A stretch of 64,000 bases of DNA from Bradyrhizobium huanghuaihaiense. GTDB lineage: Bacteria > Pseudomonadota > Alphaproteobacteria > Rhizobiales > Xanthobacteraceae. Below the pieces are notes generated by a model, which was not told the DNA's origin, did no database searches, and saw only the letters and a list, made by a program, of their open reading frames with translations. Of this stretch, positions 8,743-17,442 are shown one piece after another. Each line of letters opens with the position of its first letter. Position 1 is the first letter of the stretch. Location of the stretch: NCBI RefSeq assembly GCF_007830635.1, contig NZ_VLLA01000002.1:62001-126000 (forward strand), read 5' to 3'. The translations under genes were made by a program, and so were the position numbers.

Positions 8743-8969
8743 TCTTGCGAGGCTCCAAGCACATCGTTCACCGGAATGTCTCGCTATATCCGGGACAATG
8801 GACGGAGGCCATCCTGGCCGTCTGGAATCGTCGCAGGCAGGTCCGTGAGGCTCTGAGGCGGGTCCTCGGCTGTGTCGCGGATGCCGAGGGCGTCACTGAT
8901 GATTTGAATCAGGGCGCGCACTCGAAGGTCATGAGCACGCGCCCCCGTTTGGTCTCGCCTGACCAGCCG

Positions 8970-9887
8970 TCAGTAATCCCAGAACACCGGCACCCAGCGG
9001 AAAGCGTCGCCGTCGACCGCGACCCGTCCGACGGACGGGAACGGCAAATGCGTGGCGACCAGCATCTCGCCGGTTTCGGCAAGCTCTCGCAGCAGGTGGA
9101 TACGAACGCGCGCCGCCTCCTCGGGGTCGTGCTCGAAGCCGTTGTGCCAGTCGGGTTGTTCGAACCCGACCGCAAACACGGCATCGCCCGCGAATGTCAG
9201 TGCGTCGCCGCCGGACGCTACGCGAACGACGCTGTGTCCGGGGGTGTGACCGCCGGTCCGACGGGCGATGACGCCGGGCGCGATCTCCTGCGTCTCGTCG
9301 AACGTCCGCAGCTGACTGCCGTACTCCTTCACGAACCGCTTGGCGGTGGCCCGAAGCGCGTCCGGGAATCCCTGCGGCATGTTGGTGTGGGAGAAATCGG
9401 GCGCCTCCCAGAACCTGACCTCGGCGGCCGCGACGTGGATGCGCAGGTCCTTGCGCAGCCGCTGCTTCACGCCGTCGACGAGCAGCCCGCCGATGTGGTC
9501 CATGTGCAAATGGGTCAGCACCAGATCGGTCACGGCCGAAAGATCGATGCCGGCGGCCTCCAGTCGCTTGATCAACTGCCCGGCTCGCGGCAGGTGCAAG
9601 TTCGGGTCGGAGCCGAGGCCGGCGTCGATCAGGATGGTCTTGTCGCCGCTGCGCACCATGACCGCATTCAGTGCCCAGTCGAACGCGTCCTGCGGCAGGA
9701 ACATGTCGTGCAGCCAGGCAGCCCGCTCGGCCGGGGCCGCGTTATGCGCCAGCATCGTGGTCGGCAGCGGCAGCACGCCGTCGCTGACCACCAGCACGTC
9801 GATCTCGCCAATCTTGAGCGCGTAGCGTGACGGCACCAGTTCTTCGGGGCCCGATGACACGGGATATGAGGTGTTGTGCAGGTTCAT
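8970..9887 (-). CDS. Metallo-beta-lactamase-fold hydrolase
   Basis: A 305-residue protein with the zinc-binding motif HLHMDH, followed by the GGHTPGH region and FAGDAVF, which supply the remaining metal ligands. The closest described relatives by pattern are the broad group of lactonase/hydrolase-like MBL enzymes (AttM-like or PhnP-like), but no substrate can be assigned. I chose the ATG at 9887 because CAGGAGACGAAC precedes it; an ATG 18 bases further up has no good ribosome-binding site. It is last in a minus-strand run behind an NADH dehydrogenase. Confidence 0.88.
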   Translation of the reverse strand: MNLHNTSYPVSSGPEELVPSRYALKIGEIDVLVVSDGVLPLPTTMLAHNAAPAERAAWLHDMFLPQDAFDWALNAVMVRSGDKTILIDAGLGSDPNLHLPRAGQLIKRLEAAGIDLSAVTDLVLTHLHMDHIGGLLVDGVKQRLRKDLRIHVAAAEVRFWEAPDFSHTNMPQGFPDALRATAKRFVKEYGSQLRTFDETQEIAPGVIARRTGGHTPGHSVVRVASGGDALTFAGDAVFAVGFEQPDWHNGFEHDPEEAARVRIHLLRELAETGEMLVATHLPFPSVGRVAVDGDAFRWVPVFWDY

Positions 9888-9977
9888 GTTCGTCTCCTGT
9901 TTCATGGAAGGCTTCTGGCTGAACTTGGTTGAGCGGGCCGCGCAGCCAGGACGCGCGGCCGCCGTCGCTTCACGTGT

Positions 9978-11183
9978 CTAGAGATCGGTCACACGCTCCG
10001 GATCGGCCGAGGCGAGCGCGGCGGCGCGCTCGGCCTTCGGCGGATAGATCCAGACGGTGTTGATCTCCCGCTTCGTCTTCTTGGCGACGTCGCCGACCAT
10101 CTCGACCTTGCGCTCCCAGCCGCGCGTGAACAGCGCGCCGGCTTCGCCGAGGTCGAGGCAGGTGACATAGGCCTTCTGGTGATAGGGCCTGGTCGGAACG
10201 CCCAGCAGCTCGGCGGCGGCATTGTTGCCGGCAAAGGCGCCCATCCGCGTGGCGTGCTGGCACGACATCAGCGCGTAATTGCCCTCGTCGTCGCAGGCGG
10301 CGCGGGCGGCATCGCCGGTGGCGAACACGCCGGCGACACCGGGCACGCGCAGATCGCGATCCACCAGAAGCCGGCCAAAATTGTCGCGCTCGGCGGGAAT
10401 CTGTGCCGTCAATGGAGCGGCGCGGATGCCGGCGGCCCAGACCACCGTCTCGGTCTCGATATGCTCGCCGGTCGAGAGCGTCACACCGGATTTGTCGAGC
10501 GAGGCGACGCAGGCCCCGAGCCGGGTCTCAACGCCGAGCTTGCGCAGGGCGTCCTCGATGAGCGGACGGGGGCCTTCACCCATATCAGGGGCGATCGCGC
10601 CGTTGCGCTCGACGATGATCACGCGCGACTTCGAATCCTTGCCGAGGATCTTGCGCAGGCGCGCGGGCAGCTCGGTTGCGGCTTCGATGCCCGTAAAACC
10701 GCCGCCGGCGACGACGACCGTGTCGCGCCCGTTGACGGCCGGCCGGTCCGCGAGACCGTGCAGGTGCTTGTCCAGCGCCACGGCGTCATCGAGCGAATCG
10801 ACGCTGAAGCCGTGCTCGGCAAGGCCGGGAATGTTGGGGCGGAACAGGCGGCTGCCGGTGGCGATCGCGAGACGGTCGTAGGACAGCGTTTTCTTCGTGC
10901 CCCCCGCAGTCGTGATCTGCACCGTCCGCGCCTCGGTGTTGACGGTCTCGGCGCTGCCCTGGATGTAGTTGACGTCGATCGCCTTGAGGACGTCGAGCAA
11001 CGGCGCCGTCAGGGTTTCCGGCTTCGGCTCATAGAGCCGCGGGCGGACCACCAGTGTCGGCTCCGGTGCGATCAGCGCGATCTCGAGATCGTCGGGCGAG
11101 GCGCCCTGGATGTCGCGCAAACGGGCGGCGGAGAGGGCGGCGTACATGCCGGCGAAGCCGGCGCCGATGATGAGAAGTCGCAT
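9978..11183 (-). CDS. Type II NADH dehydrogenase-like FAD oxidoreductase
   Basis: A 401-residue pyridine nucleotide-disulphide oxidoreductase-fold protein. The FAD-binding motif GAGFAGM lies at the N-terminus, the NAD(P)-binding GGGFTGIE in the middle, and the second FAD motif GVFATGDAA later. The pattern fits Ndh-type enzymes that move electrons from NADH to quinone, lacking the membrane-anchoring helix of some members. The ATG at 11183 has GGAG 8-11 bases upstream and starts directly with the FAD strand; a longer frame begins at 11228. It lies between a small exported protein and the MBL hydrolase on the same strand. Confidence 0.88.
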   Translation of the reverse strand: MRLLIIGAGFAGMYAALSAARLRDIQGASPDDLEIALIAPEPTLVVRPRLYEPKPETLTAPLLDVLKAIDVNYIQGSAETVNTEARTVQITTAGGTKKTLSYDRLAIATGSRLFRPNIPGLAEHGFSVDSLDDAVALDKHLHGLADRPAVNGRDTVVVAGGGFTGIEAATELPARLRKILGKDSKSRVIIVERNGAIAPDMGEGPRPLIEDALRKLGVETRLGACVASLDKSGVTLSTGEHIETETVVWAAGIRAAPLTAQIPAERDNFGRLLVDRDLRVPGVAGVFATGDAARAACDDEGNYALMSCQHATRMGAFAGNNAAAELLGVPTRPYHQKAYVTCLDLGEAGALFTRGWERKVEMVGDVAKKTKREINTVWIYPPKAERAAALASADPERVTDL

Positions 11184-11301
11184 GTGGTTCACTCCTGGAT
11201 TGGGTTGATCGGGACAGACGTGCGTCATCGCGGCCCGAGGTCGGCGGAGCCTGCTGCGATCGGCGATGACGCGAAGAGGTCAAGCGGTGGACGCTGTACC
11301 C

Positions 11302-11583
11302 TTACGGGGCGGTGCAGCTCGGCAGTGACGACAGCAGCGCGGGGCTTCCACAGGCCGCCTGGCAGCTTCTCGGGCTCGAGGGCCAGCCGCGCAGGGCGAC
11401 CGGCACTGCAGCTTTCCTCGGCCAATCATGATTGACCAGGATTGACGCCAGGGGACTGGCGTTCTGCGCCGGGGCCTCCTCGGCTGTCGGCGAGGTGAGG
11501 CGCACGGTCAGCGAGAGCCCGTAGAGGAGCGCTGTTGCGATGGCTTTGCGGCGCGGTGCAATTGCAAGGCGTTTCCAGTCCAT
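11302..11583 (-). CDS. Small hypothetical exported protein
   Basis: A 93-residue open frame starting at the ATG at 11583, with GGAGACGAACA immediately upstream, nearly identical to the leader of the MBL hydrolase gene. The N-terminus is basic, then hydrophobic (RRKAIATALLYGLSLTV), which fits a signal peptide or anchor. The rest is Pro/Ser/Ala-rich with three cysteines at the end. It lies between the AraC gene and the NADH dehydrogenase on the same strand. No family recognised. Confidence 0.5.
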   Translation of the reverse strand: MDWKRLAIAPRRKAIATALLYGLSLTVRLTSPTAEEAPAQNASPLASILVNHDWPRKAAVPVALRGWPSSPRSCQAACGSPALLSSLPSCTAP

Positions 11584-11680
11584 TGTTCGTCTCCGTCCGC
11601 GTGGTCCGTTCCTGAGATATTTAGCGAACCGGATGCTCGACTGCCCCAGAGCGATTGCCGTCGCTGTCGCGGGATTGCTG

Positions 11681-12640
11681 CTAACGCGTCCGTCTGCGCC
11701 AATCGCTCGGCGTTTCACCCGTCAGCTTCTTGAATGCGGCGGCGAAGGCGGTCTGCGTGGAATAGCCGAGCGCTGCGGCGATCGAGACGACCGGTTCGTC
11801 GGTCTCCCGCAGCATGTTCATGGCCTGCTCGAGCCGGTGCTGGCGCAGCCAGGCATGCGGCGAGAGTCCGGTGCTCTCCTTGAAGGACCGGCAGAAATGG
11901 AAACGCGACAGACCGGCGTCGGAGGCCAGCGCAGCCAGCGAGACGTCCGCATCGCTGTCCGAGCGGAGACGTTCGATGGACCGGCGCAGGACCATTGGCG
12001 AGAGGCCGCCGATGATCGGCTGCGGCGCGGCCGGCACGCCGGCGTGGGCCGCGAGCACGCGCGTGGCGAGGAGATCGGTCAGTTGCTGCCGGAACAGCGT
12101 GTCGAGGGTGGCGCTGCCTTCGAGCGAGTCGGCTGCGCTCAGCAGCAGGCGGGACGTGATGGCGTCGGGATGCCCGGTTCTTTCCAGGAGGTCGCCGGGG
12201 CTCACCGTGCCGGCTTCATCGGCGATACGCAGCAGCGTTCGCTGCGGAAGATAGAGCTGAACGACATGCATCGAACGGTGGATGTCCCATCGCGAGGTCG
12301 ATCCGGCCGGAATGATCGTGACGACGCCGGGTCGCGCCGTACTGATCGCAGCCGATTTTCCGCTGCGCCGCTCCAGTGCCTGTGAGCCGGCGGGATAGGT
12401 CATGATGACGTGATCGGCCATGGGTTCGACCACGTCGTGCAGCGGCTCGTGCTTCCAATAGGCAATCGTGCCGCTCTGGGAATCGGAGGCCATGCGAAGT
12501 GGCTTCGTCTTGAGCACGCGCGCCATCTCCGTATCGGCAGCGCGCAGCTGGGGCGTCGCGCCATCGTCAGGCTGTGCGCCGGGTGGGGGTGGCAAGCCCT
12601 TGGGTGAGGGATTGCGCATGAGTGCAGTGCTCCCGATCAT
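11681..12640 (-). CDS. AraC-family transcriptional regulator
   Basis: A 319-residue regulator (start at ATG 12640). The C-terminal 100 residues hold the two helix-turn-helix motifs (VSLAALASDAGLSRFHFCRSF and VVSIAAALGYSTQTAFAAAF) and the PSDWRR end. The N-terminal part resembles a cupin-like effector domain (RPGVVTIIPAGSTSRWDI). It reads into the small exported protein, NADH dehydrogenase and MBL hydrolase, and may control them. The effector is unknown. Confidence 0.92.
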   Translation of the reverse strand: MIGSTALMRNPSPKGLPPPPGAQPDDGATPQLRAADTEMARVLKTKPLRMASDSQSGTIAYWKHEPLHDVVEPMADHVIMTYPAGSQALERRSGKSAAISTARPGVVTIIPAGSTSRWDIHRSMHVVQLYLPQRTLLRIADEAGTVSPGDLLERTGHPDAITSRLLLSAADSLEGSATLDTLFRQQLTDLLATRVLAAHAGVPAAPQPIIGGLSPMVLRRSIERLRSDSDADVSLAALASDAGLSRFHFCRSFKESTGLSPHAWLRQHRLEQAMNMLRETDEPVVSIAAALGYSTQTAFAAAFKKLTGETPSDWRRRTR

Positions 12641-12943
12641 TGTGCGGCTCCTCCTGATCGTGTCAGGCTGCACATCAGTCGTCCGTATTTGTACGGGTCG
12701 GTGCGCGTTCTATGCGGGTGACGGAACAGCGTCTTTCCTGAAGCGGTCGTGCTTTGTCCGATCCTGCTCAGGGCAGGCGCGCGTTTTCGCAAACGCACGC
12801 CGGGCGGCGCCGAGCTGTCGCGGTGTAGGACGGAGATCGCACGAGAGACGGTGAGATGCCGTCGAAATGGCTTGTGAAAGAGCGGCAAGCCGTCACACGG
12901 CGAGCTGACGAGCAGGTCTGCACCACTGCTCGATGATCCCTGT
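12641..12943. other. Intergenic region, no supported gene
   Basis: About 300 bases between the stop of the histidine kinase gene and the AraC start, both on the minus strand. It must contain the AraC promoter. I find no convincing hairpin with a T-run or clear operator. Confidence 0.5.
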
Positions 12944-14452
12944 TCAGCGCGCCTCGTCCAGCGTGCAAGTGACCGTGCAGACGACGCCGCGCGGCAGGAA
13001 GTCGACGGTTGCCTCGCCGCCGAGCTGGTCGCGGGCGCTGCGCTCGATCAGGCGCGAGCCGAAGCCGCGCCGCACCGGCGCGGTCACCGGCGGTCCGCCG
13101 ATCTCGGTCCAGATCAGGCGCAGCCGCGGCTTCGGTGTATCGGCGATGACCTCCCAGTCGAGCGTCACCCGGCCGGTCTCGCTCGACAGCGCGCCGTATT
13201 TCGCGGCGTTGGTGGCGATCTCGTGCACGATCATCGACAGCACCACCGCAAGCCGCGGCGACAGCGGCACCGTAGGGCCGGCCATCCGGATGCGGTCGGC
13301 GCTGCTCAGCAGGAACGGTTGAAGCGCACGGGCGATCACCTCCCTCAGCTCCGAGCCCACCCATTTCTCCTGGCTGAGCAGATTATGCGCCTCGGCGAGC
13401 GCGCCGAGCCGTCCCTCGAACTTGGCCCGCTCGTCACGACTGGCGCTGCGGAAGGTCTGCACCGCGATCGCCTGCATCAAGGCCAGCGTGTTCTTGACGC
13501 GGTGGTTGAGCTCCTCGATCAGGAGATTGTGCAGCATCTCGCCGCGCGCGATCGTGGTTGCCATCCGCACCGCGAAGGTGAGGCCGATCAGCAGCAGGAT
13601 GCCGCCGATCAGACCGGTGATCGCAATGTTGCGCCAGAGCGGGGCGATCAACGAGCTTTCGGGGACGCCCGCGGCCACCGTCCATCCCGTGAGCCGGGAT
13701 CGGGTGTAGGCGGAGGCGAGTGCGACGCCGTCGAGCGAGACCGACGACAGCGTGGCCTCGGGAGCGCGAAACATTTCCTCGTGCAGCGAAGGCGATGCGC
13801 GCTTGCCGAAGTTTTCAGCGGGATTAGGCACGCGGGCGAATACCGTGCCTGTGGTGTCGAGCAGGGATACTGTCCACTTCTGGTCGGGCCGCTGCTTCTC
13901 GACCAGCTCCTGGAATATGCCGATCGGCGGGCTGAAGCAGAGGTCGTAGATCACCTCGCCGTTCCGGAACACCGGCACCTCGACGGTCAACACCTGACGT
14001 CCATTGATCGCGCCGGTGAACAGGTCGGAATATTGCGGCGTTCTGGTCGCGAACACGTTCTCGACGATAGCGAGATTGCCACGCAGCGGCAGGCTCGCAG
14101 TATCCTCCGAGGCGGTGGAGAATAACAGCCGGCCCTTGCGGTCGGAGATCAGCAGCAGGCCGCCCTTGCCGTACTGGTCGAGGAAGCCGAGCGCGATGCG
14201 GCGAAAGTTCTGGAAGTCGTCGTTGCGCAGCGAGTTCGTCAGCGCCAGCACCTGCAAGCTGCCGGTCATGCGCTGCACCTCGGAATCCAGCACGAGGCGC
14301 ATGCTGCGGACGTTCTCCAGCACGCGGCGCGTCGCGTCGCTGCGGTCCTGCTTGTAATGGTAGAAGGCGATGCCGACCGCGAAGACGATCATCGGCAGCA
14401 TCGTTCCCGCGACCAGGAGAGCGAGCCGGACCGGCAGGGTGAGCTTTGACAA
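12944..14452 (-). CDS. Membrane sensor histidine kinase (HWE/HisKA_2 type)
   Basis: A 502-residue sensor kinase. A transmembrane helix at about 9-30 and another at 274-297 frame a periplasmic dCache/PAS-like sensor (PVFRNGEVIYDLCFSPPIG, LDTTGTVFARV). The dimerisation/phosphoacceptor helix carries His317 in ELNHRVKNTLALMQ. The ATPase domain shows HEIATNAAKYGALS, the W-x-E motif in WTEIGGPP typical of HWE kinases, and GFGSRLIE. It lacks a receiver domain. HWE kinases in alphaproteobacteria often feed the general stress response or light/chemical sensing. No response regulator gene is adjacent, so it is an orphan. Confidence 0.92.
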   Translation of the reverse strand: MSKLTLPVRLALLVAGTMLPMIVFAVGIAFYHYKQDRSDATRRVLENVRSMRLVLDSEVQRMTGSLQVLALTNSLRNDDFQNFRRIALGFLDQYGKGGLLLISDRKGRLLFSTASEDTASLPLRGNLAIVENVFATRTPQYSDLFTGAINGRQVLTVEVPVFRNGEVIYDLCFSPPIGIFQELVEKQRPDQKWTVSLLDTTGTVFARVPNPAENFGKRASPSLHEEMFRAPEATLSSVSLDGVALASAYTRSRLTGWTVAAGVPESSLIAPLWRNIAITGLIGGILLLIGLTFAVRMATTIARGEMLHNLLIEELNHRVKNTLALMQAIAVQTFRSASRDERAKFEGRLGALAEAHNLLSQEKWVGSELREVIARALQPFLLSSADRIRMAGPTVPLSPRLAVVLSMIVHEIATNAAKYGALSSETGRVTLDWEVIADTPKPRLRLIWTEIGGPPVTAPVRRGFGSRLIERSARDQLGGEATVDFLPRGVVCTVTCTLDEAR

Positions 14453-14598
14453 ACGCGCTTGTCCCGCTTCCGGCGCGGCGGCGCCGGCTTATGATTTTGG
14501 CGAGAACCATACGGGCAGGACCGGCAGGGCGCCACGATTTTCGCATGTGACGAGCGGTCCGGAAGGATTTTGCAGCGCAGTGCGGCGAGCCCTGCGCC

Positions 14599-14691
14599 TC
14601 AGCTCATGCTGATCGCGGTCAGCAGCAGACACACGACGTAGATGGCCGCCAGACTGAGCCCGGCGATCCGCGCCTCTCAATGCGGTTTCAT
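14599..14691 (-). pseudogene. Tiny membrane protein gene with an in-frame TGA
   Basis: ATG at 14691 is preceded by GGAG at a good distance. Reading on gives MKPH, a TGA (14679-14677), then EARIAGLSLAAIYVVCLLLT and AISMS before a second TGA. Apart from the internal stop the frame is a plausible 30-codon single-span membrane peptide. Either it is a nonsense-mutated gene, or the stop is a sequence error, or the match to a membrane peptide is chance. Confidence 0.4.
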
Positions 14692-14748
14692 GCGGTCAAC
14701 TCCGGCAGGCGGCCGCCTTCATGGCGGCCGCTCGTCCGTCAGTTCTGA

Positions 14749-15090
14749 TCAATCGATTTCCTGAACGACGGTCCGCGTGCCCGGATCCACCAGCATCACG
14801 CGTTCGCCGGAATAGACGTAGCGATATTTGGTGAGGGACGGGCCCCAATCGGCCGGAACCGCTTCGAGCTCCACCTCGCTCGGCACCGTTGCGCCGACGA
14901 TGATCTTCTCCTTCGTCGTAACCGGACGCACCCGGTGCTCGGTGACGTAGGATTTGATCTTGGTGCGGTATTGCGGCTCGATCTGAACGACCGCGGCGTG
15001 ACCGGTTCCGGTCGTGGTCACGGTGGATTGTGCGAACGCGCCGGTCGAAATCAGAACGGCCGCGGCGGATAACAGGAACAGCTTCTTCAT
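14749..15090 (-). CDS. Exported DUF1236 protein
   Basis: A 113-residue exported protein. Residues 1-20 form a Sec signal peptide (MKKLFLLSAAAVLISTGAFA). The mature part has the DUF1236 pattern: YRTKIKSYVTEHRVRPV, the conserved VGATVPSEVELEAVP and the YRYVYSGERVMLVDPGTRTVV end. These small periplasmic proteins are abundant in Bradyrhizobium and Rhizobium; their function is unknown. GAGGACAAG lies just before the ATG; a longer frame starts far upstream but lacks a ribosome-binding site. It is divergent from another small exported protein, sharing a 138-base promoter region. Confidence 0.9.
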   Translation of the reverse strand: MKKLFLLSAAAVLISTGAFAQSTVTTTGTGHAAVVQIEPQYRTKIKSYVTEHRVRPVTTKEKIIVGATVPSEVELEAVPADWGPSLTKYRYVYSGERVMLVDPGTRTVVQEID

Positions 15091-15228
15091 CTTGTCCTCC
15101 TCACAAGCATAAGCGCCGCAACAACCTTTCGCCGCGAGCGACGTTCCCCGAGGATAGGAACAAAATACCATTTTTTCCCGTTTCTGAATCGACCGGACCG
15201 AAATCCGGCAATTGGAGGAGGAGACAAG

Positions 15229-15462
15229 ATGATGCTGAAGATGGCGACTGCAGCACTGATGGTTGCTGCGCTTTCCCTGCCGGCGTTCGCGGCCGACGAG
15301 TTCTACGTGGTCCAGGACGTCAAGACCAAGAAGTGCACCATCGTCGACAAGAAGCCGATGGACGCGTCCATGACCGTCGTCAGCCCGTCGGGCACGATCT
15401 ACAAGACGCGCACCGAAGCCGAGAGCGGCATGAAGACCGTCAAGGTCTGCACATCCAATTGA
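15229..15462 (+). CDS. Small exported protein
   Basis: A 77-residue protein with a signal peptide (MMLKMATAALMVAALSLPAFA) and a 55-residue mature part containing two cysteines (KKCTIV and KVCTSN) that could form a disulphide. GGAGGAGGAGACAAG precedes the start. Families of this shape are common in Bradyrhizobium and are annotated only as hypothetical. A 26-residue membrane peptide gene follows after 10 bases, so the two are probably cotranscribed. Confidence 0.8.
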   Translation: MMLKMATAALMVAALSLPAFAADEFYVVQDVKTKKCTIVDKKPMDASMTVVSPSGTIYKTRTEAESGMKTVKVCTSN

Positions 15463-15472
15463 GGAGGACGTG

Positions 15473-15553
15473 ATGCCAGTACTCATTCTCTGGGCCGTGC
15501 CGGCGATCATTGTGATCGGTGGCGGCATCTATCTGATTGGTCATATGCACTAG
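15473..15553 (+). CDS. 26-residue single-span membrane peptide
   Basis: A strong ribosome-binding site GAGGAGG is followed at 15473 by an ATG opening MPVLILWAVPAIIVIGGGIY and then LIGHMH before TAG. Almost the whole peptide is one hydrophobic helix with a WAVP start and a GGG centre. It follows the small exported protein gene by 10 bases. It is short enough to be missed by automatic gene callers. No function can be given. Confidence 0.65.
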   Translation: MPVLILWAVPAIIVIGGGIYLIGHMH

Positions 15554-15843
15554 GTCAGGCGTGGAAGACGCGCGGGTCGCTGCGTGCAGCGCACAGGTCC
15601 GCGCGTCTTCCCGTGTCCCAGGGAGTGAGGGGCCGCTGATGCGGCGTGCCGCGCGCCGGCAGGAACGCGAGTTGCAGTGCAGCAGGTCGTGCAGGAGCAA
15701 GTCCTGCGACGAAGAGTACCTCCAGCGCGCGCGAAATGACTTCCGTCCCGCCGAGGTTTTTCATACGCTTCCCCTCGCAAGCCGCATACCGGCTGCACGC
15801 ACGGCCCGGCGACAGGGCCGGAGCATCAAAGGGAGGGGAGACG

Positions 15844-16842
15844 ATGAAGCGACGATCATTTCTCGCTGGTATCGGTGCAACCACTGCGGCGGCCGCGATC
15901 GGCATGCCGTCGATCCTCAGGGCGCAGGCGCCGATCACGCTGAACGGCGCGGTGCAGTTCAACGACGACCATGCGTTCAACCGGGCGCTGATCCGGTTCG
16001 AGGAGCTGGTGAAGAAATATTACGGCAAGCCCGTCAATTTCACTTTGCACAAGAACTCCTCGCTCGGCCTCGAGAAGCAGTATTTCGAGTACATGTCGCA
16101 GGGCAAGGCGGTCGATTACGGCATCGTCTCGCCGGCTCACATGTCGACCTTCGCCAAGGCGGCTCCGTTCATCGATGCGCCCTTCGTGTTCAAGGGCATC
16201 GACCACATGAACAAGGTCGTCGAAGCCAATATCCTGGCACCGATCGCCGACGAGGTCGCGGCGAAAGCCGAGGTCGTTCTGATCGGTTATTCCGGCGGCG
16301 GCATCCGCAACATCTTCGCCAACAAGCCGCTCAAGAATCTCGCCGATCTCAAGGGCCTCAAGGTTCGCGTGCAGGGCGCACCGATATGGTCGAAGACCTT
16401 TGCGGCCGTCGGCATGAGCCCGACGGTGATCACCTATAACGAAATCTACAATGCGATCCAGAACGGCGTGATATCGGCCGGCGAGAACGAGGCGGCGGGC
16501 GTCGAGGCGATGAAGTTCTACGAAGTGGCCCCGCATCTCAGCCTCACCCAGCACGCCGTGTCGATCCGGCCGATCTGCTTCTCGGTGAAGACGCTGAAGA
16601 CGTTGCCGAAGGATTTGCAGGACGCGATCATGAAGGCCGGCAAGGAGGCCGGCGACTACGGCCGTCAGCTCGAGTCGAGCGAAGAGGTCGTCAAGCTCGA
16701 CACGCTCGAAAAGGCCGGCAAGCTCAAGCGCGTTCCCTTCGAGGAGCGGGACGCCATGAAGAAGCTCGCCGACCCCGTGATGGCCACCTACGCCAAGGAG
16801 ATTGGCGCGGAGGGCATTTTCGAGAAGATCAACGTCGCCTGA
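15844..16842 (+). CDS. TRAP transporter substrate-binding protein (DctP family)
   Basis: A 332-residue periplasmic receptor. The N-terminus MKRRSFLAGIGATTAAAAIG carries an RRSFL twin-arginine signal. The mature protein has the DctP pattern: the conserved central motif LKVRVQGAPIWSKTFAAVG with the arginine that contacts a substrate carboxylate, and NEIYNAIQNGVI downstream. AAAGGGAGGGGAGACG precedes the ATG at 15844, so longer upstream starts are unlikely. It is first in an operon with the two membrane subunits. The substrate is probably an organic anion; its identity is unknown. Confidence 0.93.
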   Translation: MKRRSFLAGIGATTAAAAIGMPSILRAQAPITLNGAVQFNDDHAFNRALIRFEELVKKYYGKPVNFTLHKNSSLGLEKQYFEYMSQGKAVDYGIVSPAHMSTFAKAAPFIDAPFVFKGIDHMNKVVEANILAPIADEVAAKAEVVLIGYSGGGIRNIFANKPLKNLADLKGLKVRVQGAPIWSKTFAAVGMSPTVITYNEIYNAIQNGVISAGENEAAGVEAMKFYEVAPHLSLTQHAVSIRPICFSVKTLKTLPKDLQDAIMKAGKEAGDYGRQLESSEEVVKLDTLEKAGKLKRVPFEERDAMKKLADPVMATYAKEIGAEGIFEKINVA

Positions 16843-16926
16843 GCTCGTTGCATCCGCCGACGGCACCTCCGGGCAAGCCCCGCTTCTTGCCCGGCCGTGG
16901 CGGATGAGTTGCCGCTGGGAGTCCCA

Positions 16927-17442
16927 ATGTCTGACATGCCCGTCCCGTCCACACCGTCGCTGTGGCGCCGCGTCACGGCGGCCTATGCGAAATTGCTGGA
17001 AATCCTGCTTGCGGCCTGCGTCGGCATTCTCGTCGTTCCCGTGACGCTGCAGATCATCTCGCGCTACACGCCCTTCATCCCCTCCTACATCTGGACGGAG
17101 GAAATGGCGCGCTTCCTGTTCGTCTGGACAATTATGATCGGCGCCATGGTGGGCGTGCGGGAGGCGCAGCATTTCGAGGTCGACGTGTGGCCGGACCTGT
17201 CGCGGCGGTCGGAGGCTGCGGTGCGGATCCTCGCGCGGCTCGGCGTGCTGGCGCTGGCACTGGTATTCGTGTTCGCCGGCCTGGAGTTCACCCGCTTTGC
17301 CTGGAACAGAACGTCGGAGTTGGCCGATCTGCCGCTTTGGCTGATTCACGTCGCCTGGCCCGTGACCGGCGCGACGTGGATCGTCTTTGCCGGCGAACAG
17401 ATCGTCGATGAAATGCGCATTCTGGTCGGGGCACGGCGATGA
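16927..17442 (+). CDS. TRAP transporter small permease (DctQ)
   Basis: A 171-residue four-helix membrane protein. It shows the DctQ hallmarks: the first helix with LLAACVGILVVPVTLQIISRY, then WTEEMARFLFVWTIMIGAMVG. A short in-frame extension to 16897 exists, but MSDMPVPSTP at 16927 fits the family. It overlaps the large subunit gene by four bases (ATGA), a sign of translational coupling. Confidence 0.92.
   Translation: MSDMPVPSTPSLWRRVTAAYAKLLEILLAACVGILVVPVTLQIISRYTPFIPSYIWTEEMARFLFVWTIMIGAMVGVREAQHFEVDVWPDLSRRSEAAVRILARLGVLALALVFVFAGLEFTRFAWNRTSELADLPLWLIHVAWPVTGATWIVFAGEQIVDEMRILVGARR

Noticed and set aside
10179..11435. 418-residue plus-strand open frame antisense to the NADH dehydrogenase
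   Set aside because: Overlaps a recognisable FAD enzyme on the opposite strand; no motif or start signal of its own.
15856..17349. 497-residue minus-strand open frame antisense to the TRAP genes
   Set aside because: Entirely opposite dctP and dctQ, His/Arg/Asp-rich, no motif.
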